Shown one piece after another: positions 1-9,367 of a stretch of 64,000 nt of DNA. Every line of letters starts with the position of its first letter. Positions within the stretch are counted from its first letter, which is position 1. The position numbers and the translations under genes were made by a program. The notes under the pieces are model-generated. The model saw nothing but the letters and a program-made list of their open reading frames with translations. It ran no database searches and was not told the DNA's origin. Origin of the DNA: Nelumbo lutea (taxonomy: Eukaryota; Streptophyta; Magnoliopsida; Proteales; Nelumbonaceae); assembly GCA_022828595.1 (NCBI GenBank), contig JAKGHH010000008.1, positions 22,932,378 through 22,996,377 on the forward strand. The letters run 5' to 3'.

Positions 1-235
1 TTTGTTTATAATGCTTAGCAGCTTTACTTATATATAATTGAAAATGTTTTCTGGATGAAAATCCAAACCAATTAATTGGTTCTCTTCAAAATTCATATTA
101 TGTTAATTTCTCTCTACATTGTTGAATCTTATTGGGCATATACCATTTGAACTCGCCAGTGTTAAAAATATCATTTTGTTGTTTGGGTAACTGAGTACAC
201 TCTTACTAGGATGGTGGAGTAAAAAATGGTAGATG
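1..235. repeat. Segment similar to PDS5 intron 5 (42.88-43.13 kb)
   Basis: Read side by side, this stretch and 42886-43130 share the same order of landmarks: a 'gaaaatgttttctggatg' / 'gaaaatattttctagatg' block, 'aaccaattaa.tggttctc', 'tacattgtt', 'taccatttg.actc', then 'actcttactaggatggt'. The 43-kb copy has an extra ~25 bp near 42980. Similarity stops near 235. No terminal repeats or poly(A) are visible, so it is either a piece of a second PDS5-like locus running off the left edge or an undescribed dispersed repeat. Confidence 0.6.
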
Positions 236-944
236 TTATTTTGTTGTTTAATCTTGTGGATTTTAGTGCATTTAGTCATTTTTAATCATGGTCCATGATG
301 CTCTGTTCTCAAATGGGCTAGTTGTGTTCTCCCAAAAGGAGAAATTTTCAGAACCTGTATAGAGATTGAGGGGCTTTCAATATACCTTTTTTTTTGCATG
401 ATTATTCAAACCTGAAAGTGATCTCACCATATTTTGAATTGTTTTGTCTTCTGTTTCTTCTTCTTTTAAAATAGATTAAGAGCATTCTTGATCCTGTGCT
501 CTTGGTATGAGGTATGGCTTCAAACCTCTTCTGTTAGTCCAGGTTAGCCCTTACTAAATGACCACACCTGTTTTAGGGTAAGTGGAGAGTTTGAAATCCA
601 ACTTTACGTGCTGAACTGAATTTCTATTCCATACCTTGGTTGCAGGGACGTAATCAGAATAGTGATTATTTTTTGAGTTTCAACATTGAGTGTTGCATAC
701 TCAACATTTGCTTAGGTTGCAGATGATCAGATTTGTTTCTTAGAATTTGTGGTATTGGTTTTAGGTTAGCTAATTGACCTAGAGCCTTGATTGCAGTTCA
801 GGTTTCAACCTCATGGCAGGTCATCACTTCATTAGGAATCCACTATTCGTTGCTGCTTTGGGTTCATTAGGAATCCACTATTCCAGCCATACATTGGGAT
901 GATCTCCCCATGAATTGAACATACAAGTATGGGTGATATTCCCA
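236..944. other. Intergenic, no feature seen
   Basis: AT-rich sequence without a coding pattern. A short phrase ('ttcattaggaatccacta') occurs twice, near 830 and 866, showing a local ~36-bp duplication. Nothing else could be supported. Confidence 0.5.
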
Positions 945-1305
945 ATGAGCAGCTGGATGTTATGTGCGCAGAGTTTTTGCTTGCAGGAGATCCATGCTCA
1001 TTTCAGTAAAGATAGAAATTAAGGTGACTGTAAACCCAATCAAGGACAGTGGACTTTGGAGGCTGACCCACTATCTGACAGAGGCTAGGGATATTTTGAG
1101 CTGGATGAATGCAAATCTTTCTTGTATTTCTAGGAAGCTGAACTCTTTAGCTGATGGACTAGCAAAATCTGGAGTGCACAGGGATTGTTGGTATAGTGAA
1201 AGAACCTTGCCCTTGTAATTTTGAGTGCTCTTGTTTGTGATGTACATCTCCTTATGCATTTGATCATGTTTTAATAAAATTGTTGATATTCTTTTCTTAA
1301 AAAAA
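945..1305 (+). mobile_element. LINE (L1-type) 3' end with RNase H C-terminus
   Basis: The translation at 964-1218 ends with the pattern of plant LINE RNase H tails: an Ile/Ser-rich strand, then RKLNSLADGLAKSGVHR, which carries the last catalytic Asp in 'LADGLAKSG'. A short untranslated region with 'ttttaataaaa' and a run of seven A's follows at 1299-1305. This is the layout of a 5'-truncated LINE copy on the + strand. The left end and target duplication could not be fixed. Comparable tails occur at 39.7, 41.4, 47.6, 48.8 and 54.5 kb. Confidence 0.65.
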
Positions 1306-3100
1306 TGGTGATTGTTGCATTAACCTGTATCAGACATTTCCTATTTTCTTATATGCGTAAGCATCAGTTGGTTCACGACTAAATTAGGACCTATATTAAA
1401 AAATAAGAAAGAAACAACTAAAAGAACTATAACTATAATACGCTAATAGCATATTAGGCACTGTTTTAGTCTTACAGGTAAATCATAGCAAACCGAACCT
1501 CTTGTTTTGAAACAAATAGGTGGCGATGGCTGCAATCAGCATCTTTTGTTAAGTTTCTTTTTATGAGAGAGCTCTTCCTGAGTTAATCGTAGCAGCACTA
1601 TATTGCCACCTCATCATGAAAAATGGTTACCATGTTAAATTATCCCCAGTTACATCTTCATTCTGTTTTGGTTCCAACATAGCCTTCTAAATGATTGTGC
1701 CCATGATTCATGCTTTGCACTCTACATATTTGTATTTGTACTCTTTCCAAACTGAGCGTTCGGGTTAGAGTAAACCCTTATATATTAACTCTTTATCAAA
1801 TGGGCAAATTTCTTAAACTACCCTATGGGTTACGAAATAGATTAGTTGTACCCCTATTATTTACATATTGTCTTAAAAGTACCGGTTTTTTTACAATTGA
1901 CTACCTCTAGCCCTGCCGTTAGCATTGTTGATATTCCATCACACAAGGTGCATATGTGACACCACATGACATATACATTTTTTAAAACCCAATATTACTC
2001 TTTTGTGACCAACAACGACGAGCTAAGCGTAATGGCTGAGCGCCTCCATTGACACACATCTCCCGGTCGTACTGTTTCTACAGAGATACGTTCTTGCTTT
2101 TGAATCAAAAAACTAAGCAGACACCATCTTATGATGAGTCTGCACACTAGGGGAGACCATCAAGAGCGGGCATGGCTTTGGTTTGTTTATTTGATTGGAT
2201 CGGTGGCCAGATGGTGGAGTCAGGATGAAGGACAACAACCGGCTATAGAGCAATGCTGGCGGAAGATTCGACGGCAATGGCAGTCCATGTTTTGCAGTGG
2301 CAGATAGTCACGATTGCAGAAATATGAGAAGTAAAAGTGGATCGGTGGTCGGAGAGAGAAGATTTCGAGATTAAGGGGAGAGGGATGAAATGAAATATGG
2401 AAGACTGCAGAGATTTAAGAGCCAGGATTTTTTTGAGCCCAGATGTCCATTAATGGTCTGAACTCCACTAAGTTCAATGGTTTTGAGCGAGAATGATGTG
2501 GCAAAATTTAGTCGAGGTTGCAGCTGCACCATGGATGCATAAATAAGATTGCTTTTACCTTCCACTATCAATTGAACTTAAAACAAAAACAACACCACTA
2601 GTAGGACTGGTTCCAATGAAAAAGCCAAAACTTCCATTCATGACCATCATCACTTTCCAAAGCTGAACGTTGATTTGTTGAACCGTAGATTTCCGAAATG
2701 CAACCGCGTCAGGATGAAAATGTATACAACAGGCTTTCTGGTTTGTACAAATGATTGTTTGCATCAAAATGTACAGAAGGTGGATCTTTCCTCCACCACT
2801 CGAGCGGGTCCATGTATAGCCTTTTTTTTTTTGTGTGTAAACCCAGATCGGAGCTTGGGTTATTGCGCCTTTGTTTCTCAATTTTCATGTTCCGGTCAGC
2901 CAGTTTAATTTTTGATGTTTTCAGAAATATTAAAATGTTAAAACAAAAAGGAAAAACAATTAAAGATGGACAAGTGGAATAAATCTTATACGCATACATC
3001 GCCCAACATGAGGAGGAGATAGAGTGATTCATCCAAGGGTTGGTGCAATTGCTTGAGAGACTGAGTTTGGAAGGAAGTGCAGATGCAAATAGGTAGAGTG
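1306..3100. other. Intergenic with MULE-like TIR fragment, no gene
   Basis: At about 1795-1990 lies a sequence of the kind found in Mutator-like TIRs ('aaattt.ttaaactaccctatgggttac...'), but I found no matching inverted copy, so no element is called. At 1715-1760 is a single copy of the 'tttgtatttgtactctttcc' motif that forms paired MITEs at 62.9-63.1 kb. Short open frames here show no recognisable protein signature. Confidence 0.45.
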
Positions 3101-3537
3101 CCAAACTTTATATTTTGTATTATTTTGTATATATTTATATTATATATATTTGTATTTATATTTATACTCTTTTCAAATTGAGCCTCATCTCGATTCTAAG
3201 GCCAACTAATTCGTCCAAGGGTCGGGGCTGCTTTTCTCTACAGTACAGTATCTGTAAATTATAATACCCATACAACCTCATTTGGAGGAACACCACTGCT
3301 GGAGGAAGACAATCAGGAGCACTGCAAGAACCATGACGGGAAATGGCGTCATAGCAACTTTCAGCCATCATTGCATCACTCTTATGGGGTTTATCTTCTT
3401 GGTGTCTGTATTCTCTTTTTCCTATCTATTTTGTCCAGACACGAAGATTGAAAGAGGAAAGTAGTTCCTCTCCATCCTTCCCATGGATTGGGAGACCATT
3501 TAATAATTATTTATATTTTTCATTTATTTTAAAAATA
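3101..3537. repeat. MITE-like half copy plus unassigned flank
   Basis: 3105-3185 repeats the 'atatttgtatttatatttatactc' block shared with 1715-1760 and 62.9-63.13 kb, ending 'cttttcaaattgagcct'. It is one arm of an AT-rich inverted-repeat family. The rest, to 3537, shows nothing recognisable. Confidence 0.4.
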
Positions 3538-3735
3538 GGGTAAAATACAAAAATTTCCTTTGAAATTTCTGATAATCATAAAAAACTCCCTTATAGATTC
3601 ATTTTAACAAAAATCTCTCTTTTATTTTTAAAAAAGTCAATAAATACCTCTTTCCATCAATGATTAAGACAAAAAAACGTTAAAAAGATTATATTTTTCA
3701 AAATACCTATTTTACCTTTTTACAAATTTATATGA
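3538..3735 (+). repeat. Left terminal inverted repeat of the Pack-MULE
   Basis: AT-rich arm with the ordered landmarks 'aaatttctgataatcat', 'attcattttaacaaaaatc', 'tcaataaatacctctttcca' and 'caaaatacctattttacctt'. Each is matched in inverted orientation at 5040-5220. Confidence 0.75.
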
Positions 3736-3865
3736 ATATATTTTTACTAAAATAACCCTACACCCCCTTCCAACATTTCCTCTTCTTTAATTTTCCTTTG
3801 ATTCTCTCATTCTCCCCAATGCTGCGGCTTTTGCCTCTCTACTCCTCGCCCTGGCTGTAACAACC

Positions 3866-4411
3866 ATGCCGGTGTGGTTGTCCCGAGAGAACACCGTCAC
3901 AGACACTTTAACTGGTGGCGAGCTTGCAGTAGACGTGATAAACCTTCCCTCTGCATACGGATTAGAGCCTAGCTCAATTGCTTCCACCCATCACTTGCTA
4001 TTCTCATGTGCCCCAATTCCCCTCTTGGCTCATCTGGGGGGCGGTGTCAAGAGAATGGTGAGCTTCAGTTGCAACCGAATTGGATTACCGTCGCAGCTTG
4101 CAGCAGCGTTTAATTTCGATCGGAAGTTCGCTATCTGTTTGCCATCGTCAACCTCATCGGACGGAGTTGTTTTCTTTGGCAATAGGCCTTATACGATGGT
4201 TCCAGGCATCGACCTATCAGAGACACTTCAGTTGGAGAAGAATCTTGTACAGTTGGATGTGGGTGCTACAAGACTGGGGTTCAGTTCTTCACTCTTGACC
4301 CGAAAAATGACGTGCTTCGACTTCAACCTCCATCCGATTCACAGAGCCTCCTCAGTTTTCCATCAAAGGAGATGGATGGGTTCGATAATTCAGAAGGACA
4401 TTCCCAAATAA
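3866..4411 (+). pseudogene. Captured EDGP / basic 7S globulin-like aspartic-protease-fold fragment
   Basis: The family comprises extracellular plant proteins with a pepsin-like fold, including EDGP, basic 7S globulin and xyloglucanase inhibitors. The translation shows, in order, the 'ENTVTDTLTGGELAVDV' strand, 'HHLLFSCAPIPLLAHL', the 'LPSQLAAAFNFDRKFAICL' block and 'GVVFFGNRPYTMVPGIDLSE'. It then jumps straight to the family's C-terminal signature 'LDVGATRLGFSSSLLTR'. The middle of the protein (over 100 residues of the usual ~430) is missing, and so is the N-terminus with its signal peptide and first active-site region. Read-through across the deletion keeps the frame open, giving a 181-codon ORF. 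It lies inside the Pack-MULE, so it is a captured, internally deleted copy and not a native gene. Confidence 0.75.
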
Positions 4412-4504
4412 CAGTATTACACCAAAAAATCTAGGAAATTAAATTTTAATCGGATATTCAAACCTCAACTAGAAACTACGATAAAGGTAATTGGAAAACT
4501 CACT

Positions 4505-4905
4505 CCGTTCTACTTGCAATACTCGACATCCGTCCAACAGTCCTCCCTTTGATGACATCAGCAGGCCAGTACCGACTTGGTACGGTGGCGGAGATCAATG
4601 ATGTTACCACCACCTGTCTCACCCCACACTCCTTCGCTGCTTTCAGCACATTAATCATCCCTTTGATCGCTAGGTCCAAAAGCTCTCTCAATTAATTAAA
4701 TAAAATTAATTTTCATTTGTTCTGACTCAAAGCCTCCGAGAAGGACCTCAGGGTCTTCGACTTTATCCACAATGCAGGGTAAGCAAGGTGGAATATGTTG
4801 ACGGTTCCATTAATCGCGGTCACAAGAGAATCATAGTCGAGGAGATCAATCTAGAAGAGGCGGAGAGACGAGGACTCTTCTCCTTGTATAATCGATGTGC
4901 CATTA
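4505..4905 (-). pseudogene. Captured cinnamoyl-CoA-reductase-like (SDR) fragment
   Basis: On the minus strand, 4500-4691 encodes ELLDLAIKGMINVLKAAKE then CGVRQVVVTS, followed by the 'WPADVIKG' motif. This is the central part of plant CCR/CCR-like NADPH-dependent reductases. A frame change just after it restores an 'EDCWTDVEYCK'-like string followed by a stop. Upstream in the minus direction (about 4905-4760) the pieces 'IDLLDYDSLVTAINGTVNIF' and 'IVDKVEDPE' match the preceding part of the same family, apparently separated by a short intron-like spacer. The Rossmann-fold N-terminus and the catalytic YxxxK region are absent. It is a two-exon fragment captured by the Pack-MULE, with a frameshift and stop, so non-functional. 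Confidence 0.72.
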
Positions 4906-5039
4906 TCTTCTGAACTCAATAGCGGTGAGGCAGGTAGAACCAAATTGGTCGAGTGGGATAGTGTTCGAATAGCGTCATGATGAAGAAGATGAATAGTGTT
5001 TAGACATATTATGGAGTGGTTAAGACAGGGTTATTTTAA

Positions 5040-5233
5040 TTTATAAAAAGGTAAAATAGGTATTTTAAAAAAATCATCTTTTTAATATTTTCCGGTCATT
5101 AATGGAAGAGATATATTTGTTGAATTTTTTAAAAATAAAGGGGAGGTTTTTGCTAAAATGAAACTATAGGAGAAGTTTTTATGATTGTCAGAAATTTTAA
5201 GGGAAGTGGAGGATAAATTCGACATTTTGCTTT
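5040..5233 (-). repeat. Right terminal inverted repeat of the Pack-MULE
   Basis: This is the inverted counterpart of 3538-3735, with 'aaaggtaaaataggtatttt' inner side, 'gaagtttttatgattgtc' and 'agaaattttaagggaag' near the outer end. The outermost ~20 bp are less well matched between the arms. Confidence 0.75.
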
Positions 5234-5309
5234 TGTAATTAGTGCATACCGGCAATGACAACTATCACAAACCTTTTGAGCACTTTAAGAATTTGTCCTT
5301 ATCAATTTC

Positions 5310-5734
5310 TTCTCAAGTTAAAACCATCGTTGTGCATTAACCCCTTGTCAGTTTCGTCTTATTGTGAAGTCAGACGTCGTGCTTTAACGCCTTATCAATC
5401 TCAACTTACAACTAAGTCATCCCCCATGTATTAACCCATTATCAGTTTCATCAGGTTAAGTCAGTCCTATCACATTAACCCCTTTACCCTATGAATTTAG
5501 TTTTAGGGTTAACTCAGTTCTTGTTCATTAATCCCTTGTCTGTCGCATCGTAGGATTAAATCAATCCTTATTCATTAATCTCTATATTAGTATGATCTCT
5601 AGGTTGAATCAGTATTCATGCATTAATCTCCCTTATCAGTTTCATCTCAGTTTTATGTCAATCCTCGTGCATTAAATCCTAACCAATTTCATCTTAGGGT
5701 TAAATTACTTTTTGTACATGAGCATCTATATTAG
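5310..5734. repeat. Degenerate ~48-bp minisatellite, left part
   Basis: About nine diverged units of 46-53 bp run head to tail. Each carries a version of 'aagtca.tcct.gtgcatta', 'accccttatcag' and 'tttcatcttagggtt'. The last unit ends 'gagcatctatattag' where the Tat LTR begins. The array resumes after the retrotransposon at 17.44-17.74 kb. Confidence 0.7.
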
Positions 5735-6581
5735 TGCACAATCCGGTCGGTCCTATCTGTCAACGACCTCATCTCTAACTGGAGCAATAGGGGCCTGAAA
5801 CGGAGAAGAAGGTGAAGAATCCCCAGGGAGGAACCCAGTGAAATTGCTCCGAAGTTCAAGTTAGTATTTCTTCAAAGGCAAGATAAAACCAGATGGCGCA
5901 AAGTTCACATACCTCTCTTTAGTGAGATTGCTCCGAAGTTCAAGTTAGTATTTCTTCAAAGGCAAGATAAAACCAGATGGCGCAAAATTCACATACCTCT
6001 CTTTAGGGGGGAAAGGGGCCTTTTATAACCACTTCGCGCATTCACTCCTAAGCTTCTGTCAGGTCGGGTATGATTACCCCTGCGCTTTTGCCAATTCAAG
6101 TGTTATCACCTTTGCTGGGGCAGAATTGCCACTGCTCTCTTTGTCGGAGCCGTCTCTATAACTGGAGATGGCGGTGGTAGGTGGTGGTGGCAGGTGGCCA
6201 TTGAAGTGCGGCTGTCAAGCATCAAATCCCAAGTCAGTCAGGTGCGCCGCCTTAGGATACGGACTCCTTCGGTGTCAGGTATGGTACGGTAGTTCGGTGT
6301 CCTGGAGGCGAAGTGTTGGAGTGGTGTGCGAGGTGAAGTCTTGAGTTCGGAGGGAGGTGTGGCCCGAACTGTCATGGGGCGGGCCAGTTCGGGTTGTTTC
6401 GTAAGGCTCGAGGTCTAAGGGAGAGCTTGGGCTCCTTGCGGAGAGTTCAGGCTCCTTGTAGGGAGTTCGGACCACTGGTTCCTCCTTTCGGAGCTCGCGC
6501 CTTGGGCATGCTGTTGTGTCGAGTTGCTGCCTTTGCCACGTGTTGAGTGGTTACGAGGTCGGGCCAAATCTTCCTTCATCA
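5735..6581 (-). repeat. 3' LTR of the Tat element
   Basis: 847 bp, bounded by TG (5735) and CA (6580-6581) on the + strand. The outer end 'tgcacaatccg' and the inner end 'gggccaaatcttccttca' both recur in the right LTR at 15284 and near 17349. It retains about 350 bp (5851-6203) that the right LTR has lost, and includes an 84-bp tandem duplication. Confidence 0.85.
5841..6008. repeat. 84-bp tandem duplication inside the LTR
   Basis: Two copies start at 5841 and 5925 ('a.attgctccgaagttcaag' to 'acatacctctcttta'), differing at only a couple of positions. The right LTR lacks the region because of its deletion, so it cannot be told whether the duplication predates insertion. Confidence 0.85.
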
Positions 6582-6602
6582 ATTGCCCCCCACTCCTCGC
6601 GC
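6582..6602 (-). other. Polypurine tract of the Tat element
   Basis: Next to the inner edge of the 3' LTR, the minus strand reads a purine-rich run with six consecutive G's (attgccccccactcctcgc on +). This is the position and composition of a plus-strand-synthesis primer. Confidence 0.7.
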
Positions 6603-6699
6603 AAAGGAAGTTCGCGAGGTGGTGGGTAGATTTGACCCATACTTCGAATTGGTTTGACTGATAGCGTGAAGTGCGCGTTTGCCAGGGTTTTTCCGGGTT

Positions 6700-6935
6700 C
6701 CTAGAGTGCCAAAAAGACGGAAAACGCGCCAATCTGTCTATAAATGCTGACAGACGTGACAACACACGTTTATTTCAAAATTCTGGGAGACGTGACAGCG
6801 GGCATCTTTTCAAATTTGAAAAAACCGCACGGCTGTCGCCTTTAATGCAAGGAAACGTGCGTTGGCACTCTTTCAGTTTCAAAAGACGTGCGGCCAGTCA
6901 CGTTTCGGTCTCAGGAGACGTGCGGCCAGTGTGAC
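6700..6935 (+). promoter_or_regulatory. Repeated ACGTG-bearing motifs upstream of the antisense gene
   Basis: The string GACGTG or AACGTG recurs six or so times in about 200 bp ('cagacgtgac', 'gggagacgtgacagc', 'ggaaacgtgcg', 'aaagacgtgcggccagt', 'ggagacgtgcggccagt'), with two nearly identical 15-bp blocks at the end. ACGTG is the core bound by plant bZIP and bHLH factors. The array sits directly before a TATA box on the + strand, so it may be a promoter-proximal element of the antisense gene. This is inference from position. Confidence 0.45.
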
Positions 6936-6989
6936 TGTGGGCCGTTGGATTTGCTTTGATCAGAACCGTTGATTTTGGGTTATTGTGGG

Positions 6990-6997
6990 TATAAATA
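6990..6997 (+). promoter_or_regulatory. TATA box of the antisense gene
   Basis: TATAAATA on the + strand in a GC-richer surrounding, with the first plausible start codon at 7156 about 160 bp downstream. This spacing fits a plant promoter with a short leader. It lies inside the retrotransposon and points against gag-pol. Confidence 0.55.
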
Positions 6998-7155
6998 GTG
7001 GGGGACCCCAGTCACTGTCATTCTCCTATGTTTTGCTTCTTGAGCTCGCGTCCAAGTTTCAACTCGCGTTCGAGCCTTTAGCTTGTGTTCACGTTCCCGT
7101 AGTCCGTTTGCTTTTTTTTAGGTGAGTACTTTCTTGGAATCCTTCTATTCCTTCA

Positions 7156-9083
7156 TGTCTAGCTCGGATAGCTCAGACAGTTCTTCAGGGGGTCAGATGC
7201 AGGTTCTACGAACTGAATTGCATCCCCCGACAGTCCTAGTGAACCCGAGGTAAAACTCGAAGAAGAGTTCGAACCCATAGGCCGAGTCGCCTCGGGTAGT
7301 TTGGCGTCCTCCTCTCGTCAAGGTCAGACGTTAGACAAGTTTGGGCCCTCGACCATGACGCTTGAGGGGCTTCACTCCCTTATTACCTAGTTCAACTTGC
7401 CTAGGGAGTACACCTACTTCATACCCTCGAGCAGTTTCCCTTGGGAACACGGTCCTGATGAGATCGTGATATTCCGGGAGCAGCTCGTTGCTGGGTTGCG
7501 TCTGCCTTTCCACCCCCTCATTGTCGAGGTTATGAACCACTTCGGCGTTACCGTCGGCCAGTTTCACCCGAATTCTATTCGTAACTTGGTGGGGACAATC
7601 TCCCTATTTTGCGAACAGATCTTGCCTTTAGACCTGGAGATCTTTTCTTCCATCTTAATGCTTAAGAAGCGGGCGGGTCCCCTTCCCAGGTGTAGGCGGG
7701 CGTATTACCTGTCTCCTCGCCCGGGTTTTAAGATTTTACATGATCTTCCCAACAAGGTCCCGGCGTGGAAACGAGACTACTTCGGGGTGCGAAGTGCATT
7801 GGGGTGGCCGTTCCAAACCGGGTGGGGGATGGCTGCCCCCGATGCCGATGTTACGCTTGATGGGGAGATGGCGAAGGGCCTCCGGGAATGGGCACGTCTT
7901 GGGCTAAAATGCCATCATTATTTGACGGAGGCCAAGCTCATTGAGGCCAGTCTGACTTCGGGTAGGTTCCTTACTCAGAGGCTTGTCTTTTGTTTTGCTC
8001 TATTCTTTCGTTTTCCTGATGTCAAGCTCTTTTTGCAGGTGTGATGGACTCAGAGAAGACTCGTGGCGGGAACCTGTTTCACGTCATGAAGAGGAAGCAA
8101 GTCACCAAGCGAATTCGTGCCGAGTTGCCCCGAGATGCGAAGCCCGAGGTACCAGACTACCCATCAGTGGATCCGCCCAGGGAGCCCGAGATGGCCCCTC
8201 CAGTACATGAAGCGGCAGGGGCCCCTTATGCCGAGGCTACTTACACGGGGGCTCCCACTTACTCTGAGGCTGCTTATACGCGAGTTGGGCCCCCAGACTC
8301 GGGAGCCTAAAGCGAGTTCAGGAGCGTGTTGTCGCCGAACCACGCTCTTCAGAAGAGTAGGGAGGCCATTTATCCTGAGGAGGTCACGGCATGGACCGAG
8401 CTTCCTTTGAACCAGGTAGCTTGTCGTGCTGCCACTCATGCCATGGTGGTAAGTCAGTGATTTCTTGTCGGGCTCTTTGCTTTTATCTCTTGCTATCATT
8501 CTTTTGATCATTTGTTTTTTCCTTTTGGTAGGTGAATTCTTCTATCCATGCCTTGGCGGCCCAAGTGGAAAGGAGATCAAGGCAGGCATGAGCTGCTGAA
8601 GAGGCTTCCCATGCTGCCGATGCGGCCTCCCGAGCTGCTGAGGCGGCTTCTCGCACTGCACAGGCCAGTCAGGCGAGGTCTTAGAGAGATGTCGAGGCCA
8701 TGGGAGTTGTGGTGAAGCACATGGTGGACCTGAGGCTGGATTTGCAGCATCAGGTTGAATACCTTCAAGAGGATATTAGGGAGAGGACACAGATCTTTTC
8801 TCAAGGCATTGAGGATGCCAAGAAGAAGGCCGTTGATGAATACATCGCCTCGTCGCGCTTTGATGACCTGATGGTGGGCTCGTATAGAAGGGGCTTTAAA
8901 CTAAGCCGGTGGATGATCTGGAATATGTACCCCGAGCTCGATATTAGTGCCATAACCACTTCACGCATTACTCAGGAGATGGCCGATGCCGCTGACGGTG
9001 AGTCGGATTCTGAGGATGAGGCAGGACCTTCGGGTATCGTTGAAGTGCCTTCTGATGGTGAAGAAGCACCTCCAGGCCTGTGA
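7156..9083 (+). pseudogene. Antisense intron-containing ORF of the Tat element (putative gypsy-type transposon protein)
   Basis: Runs opposite to gag-pol. It starts with a Ser/Asp-rich N-terminus at 7156, then a conserved domain at 7397-7962 with 'LRLPFHPLIVEVMNHFGVTV' and 'GQFHPNSIRNLVGTI', the pattern of the 'putative gypsy type transposon' (Transposase_28) family. A GT-AG intron at about 7963-8038 (donor ggGTAGGT, acceptor tttttgcAG) leads to an acidic/proline-rich exon. A second intron at about 8448-8531 (GTAAGT...GGTAG) leads to an Ala-rich coiled-coil exon and a C-terminus (8700-9083) with 'FKLSRWMIWNMYPELDIS', ending in an acidic tail. Breaks: a frame change near 7215-7230, a TAG at 7390, and another frame change near 8310. 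Function of this family is unknown; extra antisense ORFs are a known feature of some Tat elements. Confidence 0.7.
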
Positions 9084-9367
9084 GCTCGCTTCTGTTGTTT
9101 TTGTTTTTTTGTTTTTTTTGAAATGTACACAAAGTATTTTGTAATGGAATGATTTTCTTTTGATTAAGTGTTGGTCGCTCTTTCCTCTGAACTGGCCGTA
9201 TTGCCGAACTGACCATATGTCGATGCCCCTATTAGTTCGTTGTTGGCGCTTTGCCTGAGCTTTTAGTTTTCATCTTTTGCCTTTGCTTGCCCATGCCGAG
9301 GTCCTTGTTAGTTCGACATCCTAGCCCTTTGGCTCTGGTAGTGACTTAGTCCACTTCGCTTGGTGAT

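Larger units (their letters stand above)
3538..5233. mobile_element. Pack-MULE-like element carrying two plant gene fragments
   Basis: The two ends (about 3538-3735 and 5040-5233) are imperfect inverted copies of each other over roughly 190 bp: the left end reads gggtaaaatac...aaatttctgataatcataaaaa and the right end gives nearly the same when read on the other strand. Between them lies no transposase but two unrelated plant gene pieces on opposite strands: an EDGP/basic-7S-globulin-like piece (+) and a cinnamoyl-CoA-reductase-like piece (-). Long TIRs plus captured gene fragments define Pack-MULEs. A clear 9-bp target duplication was not found, so assignment to Mutator rests on TIR length and style. 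A further piece of the right TIR reappears at 17350-17443. Confidence 0.72.

Noticed and set aside
1795..2571. Possible third MULE
   Set aside because: Only one terminal-repeat-like stretch was found, with no inverted partner or captured gene.
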